Below are positions 7,006 to 17,345 of a stretch of DNA of 64,000 bases, piece after piece. Under the pieces are notes generated by a model. It searched no databases, had not been told where the DNA came from, and saw only the letters and a program-made list of their open reading frames with translations. Every line of letters begins with the position of its first letter. Within the stretch, counting starts at the first letter, position 1. A program made the translations under genes and the position numbers. Source of the DNA: Bradyrhizobium sp. SZCCT0153 (GTDB lineage: Bacteria; Pseudomonadota; Alphaproteobacteria; Rhizobiales; Xanthobacteraceae); assembly GCF_018129995.1 (NCBI RefSeq), contig NZ_JAFCKS010000005.1, positions 558,001 through 622,000 on the forward strand, given 5' to 3'.

Positions 7006-7926
7006 ATGCGCGCGCTCCGTCTCATCGCGGCAACGATCCTGTGTGTCGCGACACAAGCGGCGCGCGCCGACGACACCGAACCGGCGTGGCGCGCAAGCGC
7101 GCTTGCCATGGTGCCGGCGGGCTATGTCGCCGGCACAGCCTACCGCACCGAAGCCGTGAGGGGATATCTCGCCGTCTATCCGGCGGCCTCGAACGATCCG
7201 AAGACACCGGCAAGCGTGTTCGCTGCGCGTCAGGTCCTCGTCGTCGCACTGACGGCGGATGCAGCGCGCGCGGTCTCAGCCGAATTGAAGCCGCGCACCG
7301 GACCGGATCCCGACAACGACGACACCGACTTCGCAAAGCTGCACGCCGATCTCGCCGCCAGGCGCGCGGCGCTCCCTGCGGGCACCGAGCCCTGCGATCT
7401 CGGTGCGTGGTCGATCGACAAGGACCCTGAGGGCCTCAACGCGCGCGCCGAGCCATCGGTGAAGGCGCGCGTGCTCGGCACATTGCCACCACCCTACCGA
7501 CTGAAGCTCGGCGGCGCCGAGAACACACCGGACGGCGGCTGGCTCACCGAATTCCGCATCATCGGCTTCAAGGACGGCTGGTTTCTGATCGAGGGCGCCA
7601 AGCCGCCGGGCAAGGATTACGAGGACGAGAAACGATATCCGCGCAGCGCGCCAAAACCCTATGCGGGGCGCGGCTGGGTTGCGTCCAACAAGATCGGCAC
7701 GGCCTATGCCAATGGCGGCACGCGCATGGGCGGACTGTTCCAGGCCCCCTTCGTCGATGCCAAATGGATGCCGGCCCAGCGCGAGCTAGGCCGCGCGATC
7801 GACACCGACGGCGGCCCCAAGCGCCTGCTCGCTTGCAGCGGTCTCTGGGGCCTCGTCGAGAGCCATGACGGCGTTCGCGGCTGGTGGCGCGGACTGTGTT
7901 CCAACCAGGTCACGAATTGTAGTTAG
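7006..7926 (+). CDS. Secreted protein with an SH3-like domain
   Basis: A 306-residue protein with an N-terminal signal peptide (MRALRLIAATILCVATQAARA). The middle section (about residues 138-200: DKDPEGLNARAEPSVKARVLGTLPP then GWFLIEGA) matches the bacterial SH3b pattern, which often binds cell-wall peptide. Several cysteines, including a C-terminal CSNQVTNC, suggest disulphides. It probably resides in the periplasm. It starts 15 bp after the small beta-rich gene. No enzymatic motif. Confidence 0.75.
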   Translation: MRALRLIAATILCVATQAARADDTEPAWRASALAMVPAGYVAGTAYRTEAVRGYLAVYPAASNDPKTPASVFAARQVLVVALTADAARAVSAELKPRTGPDPDNDDTDFAKLHADLAARRAALPAGTEPCDLGAWSIDKDPEGLNARAEPSVKARVLGTLPPPYRLKLGGAENTPDGGWLTEFRIIGFKDGWFLIEGAKPPGKDYEDEKRYPRSAPKPYAGRGWVASNKIGTAYANGGTRMGGLFQAPFVDAKWMPAQRELGRAIDTDGGPKRLLACSGLWGLVESHDGVRGWWRGLCSNQVTNCS

Positions 7927-7940
7927 CCTGCGGCCCATCC

Positions 7941-8042
7941 TTCGAGACGCCCGCCTTTGGCGGGCCCTCAGGATGAGGTCGTGTTTCGCGGCGAGATATC
8001 AGACCCTCATGGTGAGGAGCCCGCCAAAGCGGGCGTCTCGAA
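7941..8042. repeat. Long extragenic inverted repeat
   Basis: TTCGAGACGCCCGC (7941-7954) pairs with GCGGGCGTCTCGAA (8029-8042). Inside each arm a GCCCGCC/GGCGGGC hairpin is nested. The element fills the gap between the convergent SH3-like gene and fumarase. Elements with these ends and the internal CCTCAGGATGAGG are common intergenic repeats of Bradyrhizobium. It may terminate transcription from both sides. Confidence 0.75.
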
Positions 8043-8084
8043 CCATGCAGGCCAGTTCTTCGGAACTCCAGGCGAGGTGAAGAG

Positions 8085-9740
<1,656 letters not shown>

Positions 9741-9879
9741 GGGCGGATCTCGGGGTTTTGCAGCCCTGCCGGGCCTCTCAGCATGGAAGCGTTCTAAGCT
9801 TTTTTGCCACAAAGGGAAGGGAGCGAATCGCCCGGCACTGGTGCCGGCTGCGCATAAGGGACGCCTCGATCGGCGGGAC

Positions 9880-10164
9880 CTAAGCGTCCCGTTCCTGTGC
9901 GCCGTGAAAGACCGCGGCTATCACAACCCGACGGTGCAATTCATCGACTAGGTGGACCACGATATAAGGCAATCGCGGCACGACCCACTCATAGGTGCCA
10001 ACGCTATGGCCCACATGCCCCATGAATGGAAAGGAAGTCAGTAACTGGATGCTCTCGAATAATCGATCCGTGACTTTCCTTGCGGCAGCGGGACTATCCT
10101 TCGCGATCCAATTGAAAATGCCTTCGAGATCAGCGATAGCCTGAACATCGAAGACAAGTTCCAC
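9880..10164 (-). CDS. RelE/ParE-family toxin
   Basis: A 94-residue protein with the ParE-type layout: two N-terminal helices (AIADLEGIFNWIAKDSPAAARKVTDRLFESIQLL), then FPFMGHVG, then a beta sheet ending YIVVHLVDELHRRVVIAAVFHGAQER. ParE toxins inhibit DNA gyrase, while RelE relatives cut mRNA. The sequence favours ParE but the target is not certain. It starts at GTG 10164, six bases after the stop of the antitoxin gene, the usual antitoxin-first order. Probably autoregulated through the antitoxin. Confidence 0.88.
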   Translation of the reverse strand: MELVFDVQAIADLEGIFNWIAKDSPAAARKVTDRLFESIQLLTSFPFMGHVGHSVGTYEWVVPRLPYIVVHLVDELHRRVVIAAVFHGAQERDA

Positions 10165-10170
10165 GGGCGT

Positions 10171-10392
10171 TCACGAACCAAAGCCGTCGACGCGAGCCCG
10201 TGCCTCGTCGAGGGAGAGCAGCTTACGATTAGGATCAGCGATCCGGCGGCGCACTTCGGCAATCTGCTCATCCGTCAACCGGATCTTATGCATGTGCTCG
10301 ACGTAGTCGAGTAACGCCCCGGCCGCGGCGTCCTGCTCGCCTTCGGGAAGCTGCTCGACCCGGCGAATGGCCTCTTCTAGGAGCTTTGTCAT
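10171..10392 (-). CDS. Antitoxin partner of the ParE-like toxin
   Basis: A 73-residue, mostly helical acidic protein (MTKLLEEAIRRVEQLPEGEQDAAA...), with ARRRI/ LSLDEAR-like segments typical of short antitoxins encoded just before ParE toxins. The C-terminal half (DEQIAEVRRRIADPNRKLLSLDEARARVDGFG) resembles the toxin-wrapping part of such antitoxins. The ATG at 10392 or another at 10404 could be the start; no clear Shine-Dalgarno separates them. No classical ribbon-helix-helix motif is obvious. Confidence 0.75.
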   Translation of the reverse strand: MTKLLEEAIRRVEQLPEGEQDAAAGALLDYVEHMHKIRLTDEQIAEVRRRIADPNRKLLSLDEARARVDGFGS

Positions 10393-10514
10393 GAGCGGCA
10401 GCATAGCACGCCGAACGGGATGGGACAGCCGCCCTACTCGTGGAAATGCCGCCACCCACCCTTGCGCTTCGCCTCCACCGACGCTTGAATGCGCCATCCA
10501 AGGGGCTTTTCATC

Positions 10515-10988
10515 ATGATTTTCAAACTGCACGTCCGCGACGCGATTCTGGTCGCCGCCGCCATCACCGGCCTTGTGACCCTCACCTCGCCCGCGCGCGC
10601 AGACCGCTGCGACGACAGCGCCAAGGAGCTGGCGAACCAGGTCGATCGCCTCAAGGTGAATTTCCGGGCCGCCAACGTCGTCTACCTGACGCACCCTGCG
10701 GCCAAGGAGCTGTCCGTGGCTTGCCGCGGCGACAAATATTCCATCGAGCTCTATGCCAAGGGCGATCGCAAGCCGACGCCGGAGTTCTTTGCGCTGGTCG
10801 GGTCGATGGCGGCGATCGTCTTCACCGTGACGAAGGACGACACCACGACGGGCGCGACACGCTGCCTGAAGCGGATGGGACTTCTGCGCGGCGACAAGAT
10901 CAGCATGCGCTACCGACGCCTCAACATGGAATGCACCCGCACCAAGACGGACGCCTCCATCGCGATCACGCGCGGCAAGGACGAATAG
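10515..10988 (+). CDS. Secreted hypothetical protein
   Basis: A 157-residue protein with a signal peptide ending in a PARADRC-type site near residue 29, and four cysteines in the mature part (C32, C70 and two nearer the C-terminus), suggesting disulphides in the periplasm. The ATG at 10515 follows AGGGG (10501-10505). The mature protein is small, mixed and basic towards the end (RYRRLNMECTRTKTD). It is divergent from the toxin-antitoxin pair. No family recognised. Confidence 0.7.
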   Translation: MIFKLHVRDAILVAAAITGLVTLTSPARADRCDDSAKELANQVDRLKVNFRAANVVYLTHPAAKELSVACRGDKYSIELYAKGDRKPTPEFFALVGSMAAIVFTVTKDDTTTGATRCLKRMGLLRGDKISMRYRRLNMECTRTKTDASIAITRGKDE

Positions 10989-11204
10989 GCAGCGCCCGCG
11001 CGATGTGCGTCTGTCAGCACACCGCCCACCACACACTCCGTCATTGCGAGGAGAGGTCTGTCCGCTTGCGGAAACAGCGCTTGTGGCGGCACGAAGGAGG
11101 CCTCCCTTACCGCACCGGATCCCTCGCATTTTAACGATTGCCTTGAAGGAAATTTCGCTCCTCGCGGCGCAGGGTCAATTGTTTCCATGTGTGAGGATTT
11201 GTGG

Positions 11205-11378
11205 ATGAGCGTTTCTACCGTTGCGCCGCCGCCAATCGCGATCGTGGTGCCGAGCTACGACACGACCAGGCAGCAGGACGACCAGACCAAGACCAAGGAC
11301 AACGACCCGACCTACAAGCCGCCGCCGCCCGCGCCGCTGCCGCCGGGTCAGGGCACGCGGATCGATCAGCTCGCCTGA
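11205..11378 (+). CDS. Small proline-rich hypothetical protein
   Basis: A 57-residue protein beginning MSVSTVAPPPIAIVVPSYDT, followed by a charged Gln/Asp/Lys-rich middle and a PPPPAPLPPGQGT stretch. The start at 11205 follows GAGG (11193-11196). No signal or membrane segment. Composition suggests an unstructured protein. It stands between a short intergenic repeat-like stretch and the methyltransferase gene. I include it because of the ribosome binding site and ordered codon use; function unknown. Confidence 0.5.
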   Translation: MSVSTVAPPPIAIVVPSYDTTRQQDDQTKTKDNDPTYKPPPPAPLPPGQGTRIDQLA

Positions 11379-11494
11379 TCCGCCGCGTCGAAGATGAAAT
11401 GCCCGATCCGGTCGATCGGGCTTTTCGCGTGTCCGGCCTCATCTTCGCCGGATAGCGAGACCAACATCGTGCGCAACTGCTCCGGAACCTGCGC

Positions 11495-12169
11495 ATGATC
11501 GTCAAGCTGCTCCTGCAGAACACGATCACCACCGTCGCGATGGGCGCGCTGCTGTTCGCCTGCGCCGGGACCTTGCACTGGCCTTCGGCCTGGGTCTTCC
11601 TCGCCACCTGCGCCCTGCTCGGCCCGCTCTGCGGCTGGTGGCTCTATCGGGTGGATCCCGCACTGCTCGCCGAACGTCTGCGGCCGGTCCTGCAAAAGAA
11701 CCAGCCCACCGCCGACAAGGTCTTCATGACCGTGTTCATCGCCGCGATGCTGGCCTGGCTTGGCGCGATGGGGATCGACCGGCGCATGCTCTCGTCCAAC
11801 ATGCCCGTTGCAATCCAGCTCCTGGGCCTCGTGCTGTACCTCGCTTCGACGCTGTTCATCCTCTGGGTATTCCGCGAGAACTCGTTCGCCGCGCCCGTGG
11901 TGAAGCTGCAGGCCGAGCGCGCGCAGCGCGTCATCTCGACCGGGCCTTACGCCCATGTGCGCCATCCCATGTATAGCGGCATGATCCTGTTCTTCGCCGG
12001 CGTGCCGCTGCTGCTGGGCTCGTGGTGGGGGCTTGGGATGGTGCCGGTCATCCTCGCATTGCTTGCGATCCGCATCGGCATCGAGGAGCGCACGCTGCGC
12101 GAGGGCCTGCCTGGCTATTCAGATTATGCGACGCGCGTGCGTTATCGGCTGCTGCCCGGTGTGTGGTGA
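11495..12169 (+). CDS. Isoprenylcysteine carboxyl methyltransferase (ICMT)-like membrane methyltransferase
   Basis: A 224-residue integral membrane protein with about five helices. The C-terminal part carries the ICMT/PEMT signature: STGPYAHVRHPMYSGM (about residues 148-163) followed by EERTLREGLPGYSDYATRVRYRLLP (about 195-219), which binds S-adenosylmethionine at the membrane face. Bacterial members lack prenylated-protein substrates and usually act on small lipophilic compounds or phospholipid head groups. Nothing nearby identifies the substrate. Single gene. Confidence 0.88.
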   Translation: MIVKLLLQNTITTVAMGALLFACAGTLHWPSAWVFLATCALLGPLCGWWLYRVDPALLAERLRPVLQKNQPTADKVFMTVFIAAMLAWLGAMGIDRRMLSSNMPVAIQLLGLVLYLASTLFILWVFRENSFAAPVVKLQAERAQRVISTGPYAHVRHPMYSGMILFFAGVPLLLGSWWGLGMVPVILALLAIRIGIEERTLREGLPGYSDYATRVRYRLLPGVW

Positions 12170-12461
12170 GGGCGCATCACTCTGCTGTGCACGGAAAAAC
12201 GTTTCCTCTCCTCCGATCGACTGACGTCGCGGGAAGCGAACCTCGCTAGAGGAAACCGCACCCGCGGGAGACGCGCACGATGTTCTGCAAGCCCCCCTGC
12301 CCCGACGAGCATGACCTGTCTCCGGCATCCGAGTCTGAAGACGATCGACTGGCCTCGAAGTCTGCACGAGCACTCGGAAGTCACGACGATTTCGGGCGAT
12401 TGATCGTGCCCGAAACGGCCGGTCCGGAGCGGGGGCTGCCGCCAGCCGCCGTCCGGACCGG

Positions 12462-13169
12462 CTAATAATCAAGTTCCTTGTAGCGGCGAAAGATACCCTG
12501 CTCGTTGAAGGGAATGCGGCGCTCGCTCGCCAGGTAAGCCTTGATGTTCGGCCGCCCGGCAATTCGGTCGTGCAGGCCGACGAGGCCCGGGATATTTTTC
12601 TCGAATGCCTTCATCCGCCTGGGGAACGCATAGCGCAGCCCCGCGACGATCTGGAACAGCGATAGATCGACATAGGTCAGCCTGCGGCCGGTGACGTAGC
12701 TGCCGCCATTGCCGGCGAGAAGCCCTTCGAAATAGCCGAGATATTTCGGCACGCGCTCGTCCCAGAAGTCGGCGGTGCGCTTCTTCGCCGGCGACTTCTG
12801 GTCCTCGTAATAGAGCGAGGGCCCGAGCGGATGATGGGTGTCGTGGATCTCGATCACGAGGTCGGTGATGGTGAGCTGAAGCTGGTGCACCGAGAGCTTG
12901 CCGGCTTCCGTCTTCGGCGCAAGGCCGTGGCGGGCGCCGAGATAGAGCAGGATGTTCGCGGTCTGGCCGATGACGAGTTTGCCGGCTTTGAGGAACGGCG
13001 GCGCAAAGGGCGGCGTGCCCTGATGCGCGCCCATCATCTTCATCATCGCGGCGGTGCCGCGCGGGCCACGTGCGACGTCGGCGTAAGTCGCGCCCGCCTC
13101 CTCCAGCGCTAGCCGCACATATTCGCCGCGGCCCTGGATTTCAGGCCAATAGTAGAGTTCGTATTTCAT
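12462..13169 (-). CDS. Glutathione S-transferase family protein
   Basis: A 235-residue GST-fold protein. The N-terminal thioredoxin-like domain begins YELYYWPEIQGRGEYVRLAL, with tyrosines where alpha/mu/sigma-class GSTs have their catalytic Tyr, and PPFAPPFLKAG with a cis-proline region near residue 55-65. The all-helical C-terminal domain carries YVTGRRLTYVDLSLFQIV, the GST N-capping and hydrophobic staple motif. Start at ATG 13169; a second ATG lies 18 bp upstream and neither has a clear Shine-Dalgarno. It probably conjugates glutathione to electrophiles or acts as a peroxidase. No operon partner. Confidence 0.85.
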   Translation of the reverse strand: MKYELYYWPEIQGRGEYVRLALEEAGATYADVARGPRGTAAMMKMMGAHQGTPPFAPPFLKAGKLVIGQTANILLYLGARHGLAPKTEAGKLSVHQLQLTITDLVIEIHDTHHPLGPSLYYEDQKSPAKKRTADFWDERVPKYLGYFEGLLAGNGGSYVTGRRLTYVDLSLFQIVAGLRYAFPRRMKAFEKNIPGLVGLHDRIAGRPNIKAYLASERRIPFNEQGIFRRYKELDY

Positions 13170-13312
13170 GGGAGGGTCCGTGCGCATTGAGGCGACGGGA
13201 TTAATGTAGCACGCCGGCCAAGGTTCCGTCAGTGAAGGGAAGACGCTCAGCAGACTCCGTCGTTGCAAGCGCAGCGAAGCGATGACGCGGGGAGAGAGCG
13301 GCGCGCCAAACG

Positions 13313-13343
13313 AAAAGGGCGCCGTGCAAGAAGCACGACGCCC
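13313..13343 (-). terminator. Intrinsic terminator of the Tim44-domain gene
   Basis: On the minus strand GGGCGTCGTGC pairs with GCACGGCGCCC around a TTCTT loop (one G-T wobble) and is followed by TTTT. It lies 22 bp beyond the stop codon at 13366. Confidence 0.75.
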
Positions 13344-13365
13344 TCTTCTTCAGATCAGTTCGCGA

Positions 13366-14349
13366 TCAGTTGGTCTGCTGGATCGCCGACAATTCCCAAC
13401 TGCCGTTCGGACGGCGGGCGAAGGTCCAGACTTCGGTGGCCTCACCCGGCTGTTCGCTGCCGGCGACAACCGCGCCGGTAGTGCGGTCGAGCGTCTTGTC
13501 GGTGAGCGCAAAGCGCAGTGCCACCGTGGCGTAGTCGGTCTCGCCTTCACGCCAGGCTTCCGCGAGGTCGCCCTGCAGCAGCTTCACGTCGGTGACCTTG
13601 TTGACGACGTTGCGCGAGCGGTTCTGGCCGAGATCCTGCTCGAAATAGGAGACCATCTCCGGCGTCGCCAGCGTGTGCAGCTTGGCCACGTCCTCGTTCG
13701 ACCAGGCGGCCTGGACATCGCCTAGCAGACGCTCGAACGCCTCATAGTCGCCGGGCTTGATCTCGAGCGGCGCGTTGTTGGCGGCGCCGAAGCCGAAGCC
13801 ACCTAGTCCGCCGCCACCGAGGCCGCTGCGATAGTTCGGCTGCGGTCCCGGACCGGTACCGGCATCAGCGTTGGCATAGGCCGCCTGCGGCGTGTGGCGG
13901 CGCTGCCACCACGACATCGCCAGCCGCACCACGACCACCACCAGCACGATCTGAATGATCAGGCCGAGGATCGACGACAGGCCGCCGAGACCGCCGAACA
14001 GGCCGCCACCGAACAGCATGCCGAGCAGGCCTGCACCGAGGAAGCCGGCCGCAAGGCCGCCCAGGAAACCGCCGCCGCGGCCGAACAGGCCGCCGCGTGC
14101 GGGCGCGGTCGCAGCCGAGTTCATGCCTGCACCCGGCTGGGTGTAGGTGCGGTTGAACTGCGAGGTCGAGCCCGGCGCGGTCGTGGTCGACGGGGGCGCC
14201 GAATAGGTGCGCGAGCCGCGCGAACCCGACGACATGCCGCCACCGACGCGCGCGTCAGCAGACGAGATCGCCAGCGCAGTCGGCAGCGCAAGCGCCAGCA
14301 CGACGGCAATCGTCTTGAAGAGACTGCGGGAGCGTTGCGAGAAATTCAT
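13366..14349 (-). CDS. Tim44-like domain protein, membrane-associated
   Basis: A 327-residue protein. An N-terminal hydrophobic signal segment (residues 12-30) is followed by a Ser/Thr-rich linker, a long Gly/Leu-rich hydrophobic region with repeated GGLFG-type motifs (about 85-145) including a valine-rich transmembrane helix, and a C-terminal Tim44-like domain of about 140 residues (DYEAFERLLGDVQAAWSNED... to WELSAIQQT). In mitochondria Tim44 recruits Hsp70 to the import channel; bacterial relatives are membrane-associated with unclear roles. ATG at 14349 chosen, with GGGAAA upstream. The gene has its own terminator. Confidence 0.85.
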   Translation of the reverse strand: MNFSQRSRSLFKTIAVVLALALPTALAISSADARVGGGMSSGSRGSRTYSAPPSTTTAPGSTSQFNRTYTQPGAGMNSAATAPARGGLFGRGGGFLGGLAAGFLGAGLLGMLFGGGLFGGLGGLSSILGLIIQIVLVVVVVRLAMSWWQRRHTPQAAYANADAGTGPGPQPNYRSGLGGGGLGGFGFGAANNAPLEIKPGDYEAFERLLGDVQAAWSNEDVAKLHTLATPEMVSYFEQDLGQNRSRNVVNKVTDVKLLQGDLAEAWREGETDYATVALRFALTDKTLDRTTGAVVAGSEQPGEATEVWTFARRPNGSWELSAIQQTN

Positions 14350-14611
14350 GTTCGTTTCCCAAATCCCCGGCATGGGGACGTGTCCTTAACATGGGCAGAC
14401 TTCCCGAAAAAGGAAGACGGTTTCGGAACCTATGGCTGCGGCCCTCAGTCGCGGGGATGTGGCAAAAGCCCATATTTGACGGGGGGTTGGCCGGGTGTCT
14501 CGGGGAACCACGGTCGCGGGGTACCGGCGGGTATTAGGGCCGATTTTCCGCGTTTTGCTCGTCGTTGCGAGGAGCCATTGCAATGACGGAGAACGTGGAG
14601 AGCACGCGCCC

Positions 14612-17191
14612 TCACCCCACCTTCGCCATCGTCTCCTTCACCGCCGCCACGAGCTGGCTCAGCGTGAACGGTTTTGGCAGGAAGTCGAACTGCTGGCCTT
14701 CGGGCAGGCTCTTCTCGAACGCGTCCTCGGCGTAGCCGGAGACGAAGATGAACTTGATGTCGGGATTCTTCTCGCGCATCGCCTTGAGCAGCGTCGGGCC
14801 GTCCATCTCCGGCATCACGACGTCGGAGACGACGAGATCGATTCCGCCGCTCTGCTCTTCCAGCATCTCCATGGCCTCGACGCCGTTCTCGGCCTCGACC
14901 ACGGTGTAGCCGCGCGAGCGCAGGCCGCGTGCGTTGAGGGCGCGAAGACCCTCTTCGTCCTCGACCAGCAGGATGGTGCCCTGTCCGGTGAGATCGGTGC
15001 GGGGCTTGGCTTCCGCAGGCGCGGTTTCCTTCGCGGCACCATTGCCGGCACTGGCGACAGCGGCGGGCTGCTCGACCTGCACGTCAGGCTCGGCGTGATG
15101 GCGCGGCAGGAAGATGTGGAACGAGGTGCCCTGCCCGGGCTCTGAATCGACGTAGATGAAGCCGCCGGTCTGCTTGACGATGCCGTAGACGGTCGAGAGC
15201 CCGAGGCCGGTGCCCTTGCCGACTTCCTTGGTCGAGAAGAACGGCTCGAATATCTTGTCGCGGATGTCGGCGGGGATGCCGGTGCCGGTGTCGGCGACCT
15301 CGATCCGCACGTAGTCGGCGGCCGGCATGCCCTTGTAGGCGAGCCTGGCGGCTTCTTCGGCGGTGACGTTGGCGGTGCGGATGATCAGCTTGCCGCCGTC
15401 GGGCATGGCGTCGCGCGCGTTGACCGCGAGGTTGACGATCACCTGCTCGAACTGGGAGACGTCGACCTTCACCGGCCAGAGATCGCGGCCATGGATGGTC
15501 TCGTGCTTGACTTTCTCGCCGATCAGCCGGCGCAGCAGCATGGCGAGATCGGACAGCGCGTCGCCGAGGTCGAGCACCTGCGGCCGCAGCGTCTGCCGCC
15601 GCGAGAACGCGAGCAGCTGCCGCACCAGCGTGGCGGCGCGCGTCGCGTTCTGCTTGATCTGCATGATGTCCTGGAAGGACGGATCGGTCGGCTTGTGCGC
15701 GTTCAGCAGGAAGTCGTTCGCCATCATGATGGCGGAGAGCACGTTGTTGAAGTCGTGAGCGATGCCGCCGGCGAGCTGACCGACCGTCTCCATCTTCTGC
15801 GACTGGTTGATCTGGTTCTCCAGCGCGCGCCGCTCGGTGGTCTCGAGCATGTGCACGATGGCGGCTTCCGCCTCGTTCTCTGCCGCATCGACCGGCGTGA
15901 CGAAGAATTGGCCCCAGCGCTCCTTGGTCCCTTCGAGCGCCACTTCGACCGGCGCGACGTCGGCCTGGCCCTCGGCGGCCTGGTTGATCGCCGCGATCAA
16001 GAGATGCCGGTCGCGCGAGCTGACCGCGCGGAAGATGGACTTGCCGGCGCTGTCGAGGCCCAGCGCCTGTCCGAGCTTGGCGTAGCGCGCATTGGCGCGC
16101 ACGACATTGCCGCCGCGGTCGACGGTCGCGATCGCCATCGGCGTGTGGTCGAAGAAGCGCATGAAGCGCACTTCGGCAGCGCGGTCCGGATCGCTGCGCT
16201 CGTCGCGGGCACGGCTGATGACGAGCGTGCGCGACGGCCCCGGCGCGCCGTCGGCGCCGAAGGCGAGCTTGTGATAGAGCCGCACCGGCATGGTCTTGCC
16301 GGTGCGCATGCGCAAGTCGATGTCGAAGACCTCGGTCTTTACCTCGCCCGGCACCGCCACGATCGAGGTGAGCAGCGAGGCGCCGTCGCCGGAGACGATG
16401 TCGGTGAGCTTGAGCCCGCCCGAGCCGATCTCGGCGAGGTCGTAGTCGAGCCAGTTCGCCAGCGTCGCGTTGACATAGGCGAGCTCCCCGGCCGGATTGA
16501 CCGAGAAGAAACCGCAAGGCGCGTGATCGAGATATTCGATCGCGTGCTGGAGCTCCTGGAACACGTCCTCCTGGCGCTCGCGGTCGCGGGTGATGTCGGC
16601 GATCGACCACACCGCGTATTTCGCCTCGCGCTTGCCGGTGCCGAGCGGGCGCACGCGCATGCGCAGCCAGCGGCCCTGGCTGCCGTCCTGGCCTGAGATG
16701 CGCACCTCTTCCTGCTGCCGCTTGCCTTCGCGCGCAGCTTTCAGCAGGCGAAACACCGCTTCGGAGACGTCGGGATTGCCGATGAAGACGCGCTCCACGG
16801 GGCGCACGTCCTGCGGGCCCGTGGCGCCGGTCAGCGTCAGATAGGCCGCATTGGAATAGACCACATGGCCGCGCGGATCGGTCACGGCCAGGCCGTCGAA
16901 GGCGTGGTCGGCGATGCGCCCCATCACGGGATCGTCGAGATTGCGGTCGACGAAGCGGATGATGCCGGCGGCGAAGGCGAACAGGTTGAACAGGCCGACC
17001 ATCGCGAGCACGGCGAGGATGCCCAGGATGTAGGGCTGCGCCTGCGCGCGCCCGAGCGTCATCAGCCCGACGGCGACGGCGACGAGGCCGGCGGCCACCA
17101 GCAGCACCAGCGCAATGCTGCCCGAGCGCGGCGACGGCTCGTGCGCCGCAACGGGGTCTCGCGTGAGGTCGTGGTCGGTCTCGGCAGTCAT
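14612..17191 (-). CDS. cckA: Cell-cycle hybrid histidine kinase CckA
   Basis: An 859-residue hybrid kinase. Two transmembrane helices (about residues 24-47 and 53-77) are followed by PAS domains (about 90-200, 210-330 and 340-455). The HisKA motif GGIAHDFNN has phospho-acceptor H479, the HATPase domain has N591 and the G1 box DTGTGIP (634-640), and the C-terminal receiver has D790 (VVSDVVMP). This is the CckA architecture: in Caulobacter it phosphorylates ChpT and thereby CtrA and CpdR, or acts as a phosphatase with c-di-GMP. It sits next to flhB, and CtrA boxes occur at several promoters in this window, so the upstream kinase lies within its own target locus. Confidence 0.93.
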   Translation of the reverse strand: MTAETDHDLTRDPVAAHEPSPRSGSIALVLLVAAGLVAVAVGLMTLGRAQAQPYILGILAVLAMVGLFNLFAFAAGIIRFVDRNLDDPVMGRIADHAFDGLAVTDPRGHVVYSNAAYLTLTGATGPQDVRPVERVFIGNPDVSEAVFRLLKAAREGKRQQEEVRISGQDGSQGRWLRMRVRPLGTGKREAKYAVWSIADITRDRERQEDVFQELQHAIEYLDHAPCGFFSVNPAGELAYVNATLANWLDYDLAEIGSGGLKLTDIVSGDGASLLTSIVAVPGEVKTEVFDIDLRMRTGKTMPVRLYHKLAFGADGAPGPSRTLVISRARDERSDPDRAAEVRFMRFFDHTPMAIATVDRGGNVVRANARYAKLGQALGLDSAGKSIFRAVSSRDRHLLIAAINQAAEGQADVAPVEVALEGTKERWGQFFVTPVDAAENEAEAAIVHMLETTERRALENQINQSQKMETVGQLAGGIAHDFNNVLSAIMMANDFLLNAHKPTDPSFQDIMQIKQNATRAATLVRQLLAFSRRQTLRPQVLDLGDALSDLAMLLRRLIGEKVKHETIHGRDLWPVKVDVSQFEQVIVNLAVNARDAMPDGGKLIIRTANVTAEEAARLAYKGMPAADYVRIEVADTGTGIPADIRDKIFEPFFSTKEVGKGTGLGLSTVYGIVKQTGGFIYVDSEPGQGTSFHIFLPRHHAEPDVQVEQPAAVASAGNGAAKETAPAEAKPRTDLTGQGTILLVEDEEGLRALNARGLRSRGYTVVEAENGVEAMEMLEEQSGGIDLVVSDVVMPEMDGPTLLKAMREKNPDIKFIFVSGYAEDAFEKSLPEGQQFDFLPKPFTLSQLVAAVKETMAKVG

Positions 17192-17345
17192 CTCAAGCTG
17201 GCGCAGCCTGTCGGCAGAGAATCAACGCGCTACGGCGCGCGCAGGGTCCTCCCTGCCTCAATCGGACCCGCAGGCGCAAGGGCAGCAGGGGCGAAACGTA
17301 CGCTGATTCCCAGATTACGGCCATTTCCGGTATTTTTCGTGGGTT

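Noticed and set aside
9880..10392. The toxin-antitoxin pair as a sign of a mobile island
   Set aside because: No integrase, direct repeats or tRNA edge flank it, and base composition looks like that of neighbouring genes; it is more likely a resident chromosomal module.
10989..11204. Possible insertion sequence remnant or RNA gene near a CATTGCGAGG motif
   Set aside because: Only a fragment of a common extragenic repeat is seen, with no paired arm, no transposase remnant and no tRNA-like fold.
12280..12465. 61-codon plus-strand ORF in the gap between the ICMT-like and GST-like genes
   Set aside because: GGGAGA lies upstream, but the protein is of low complexity, overlaps the end of the GST gene and resembles no family. 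Evidence is too weak to list as a gene; the 292-bp gap otherwise holds nothing I can name.
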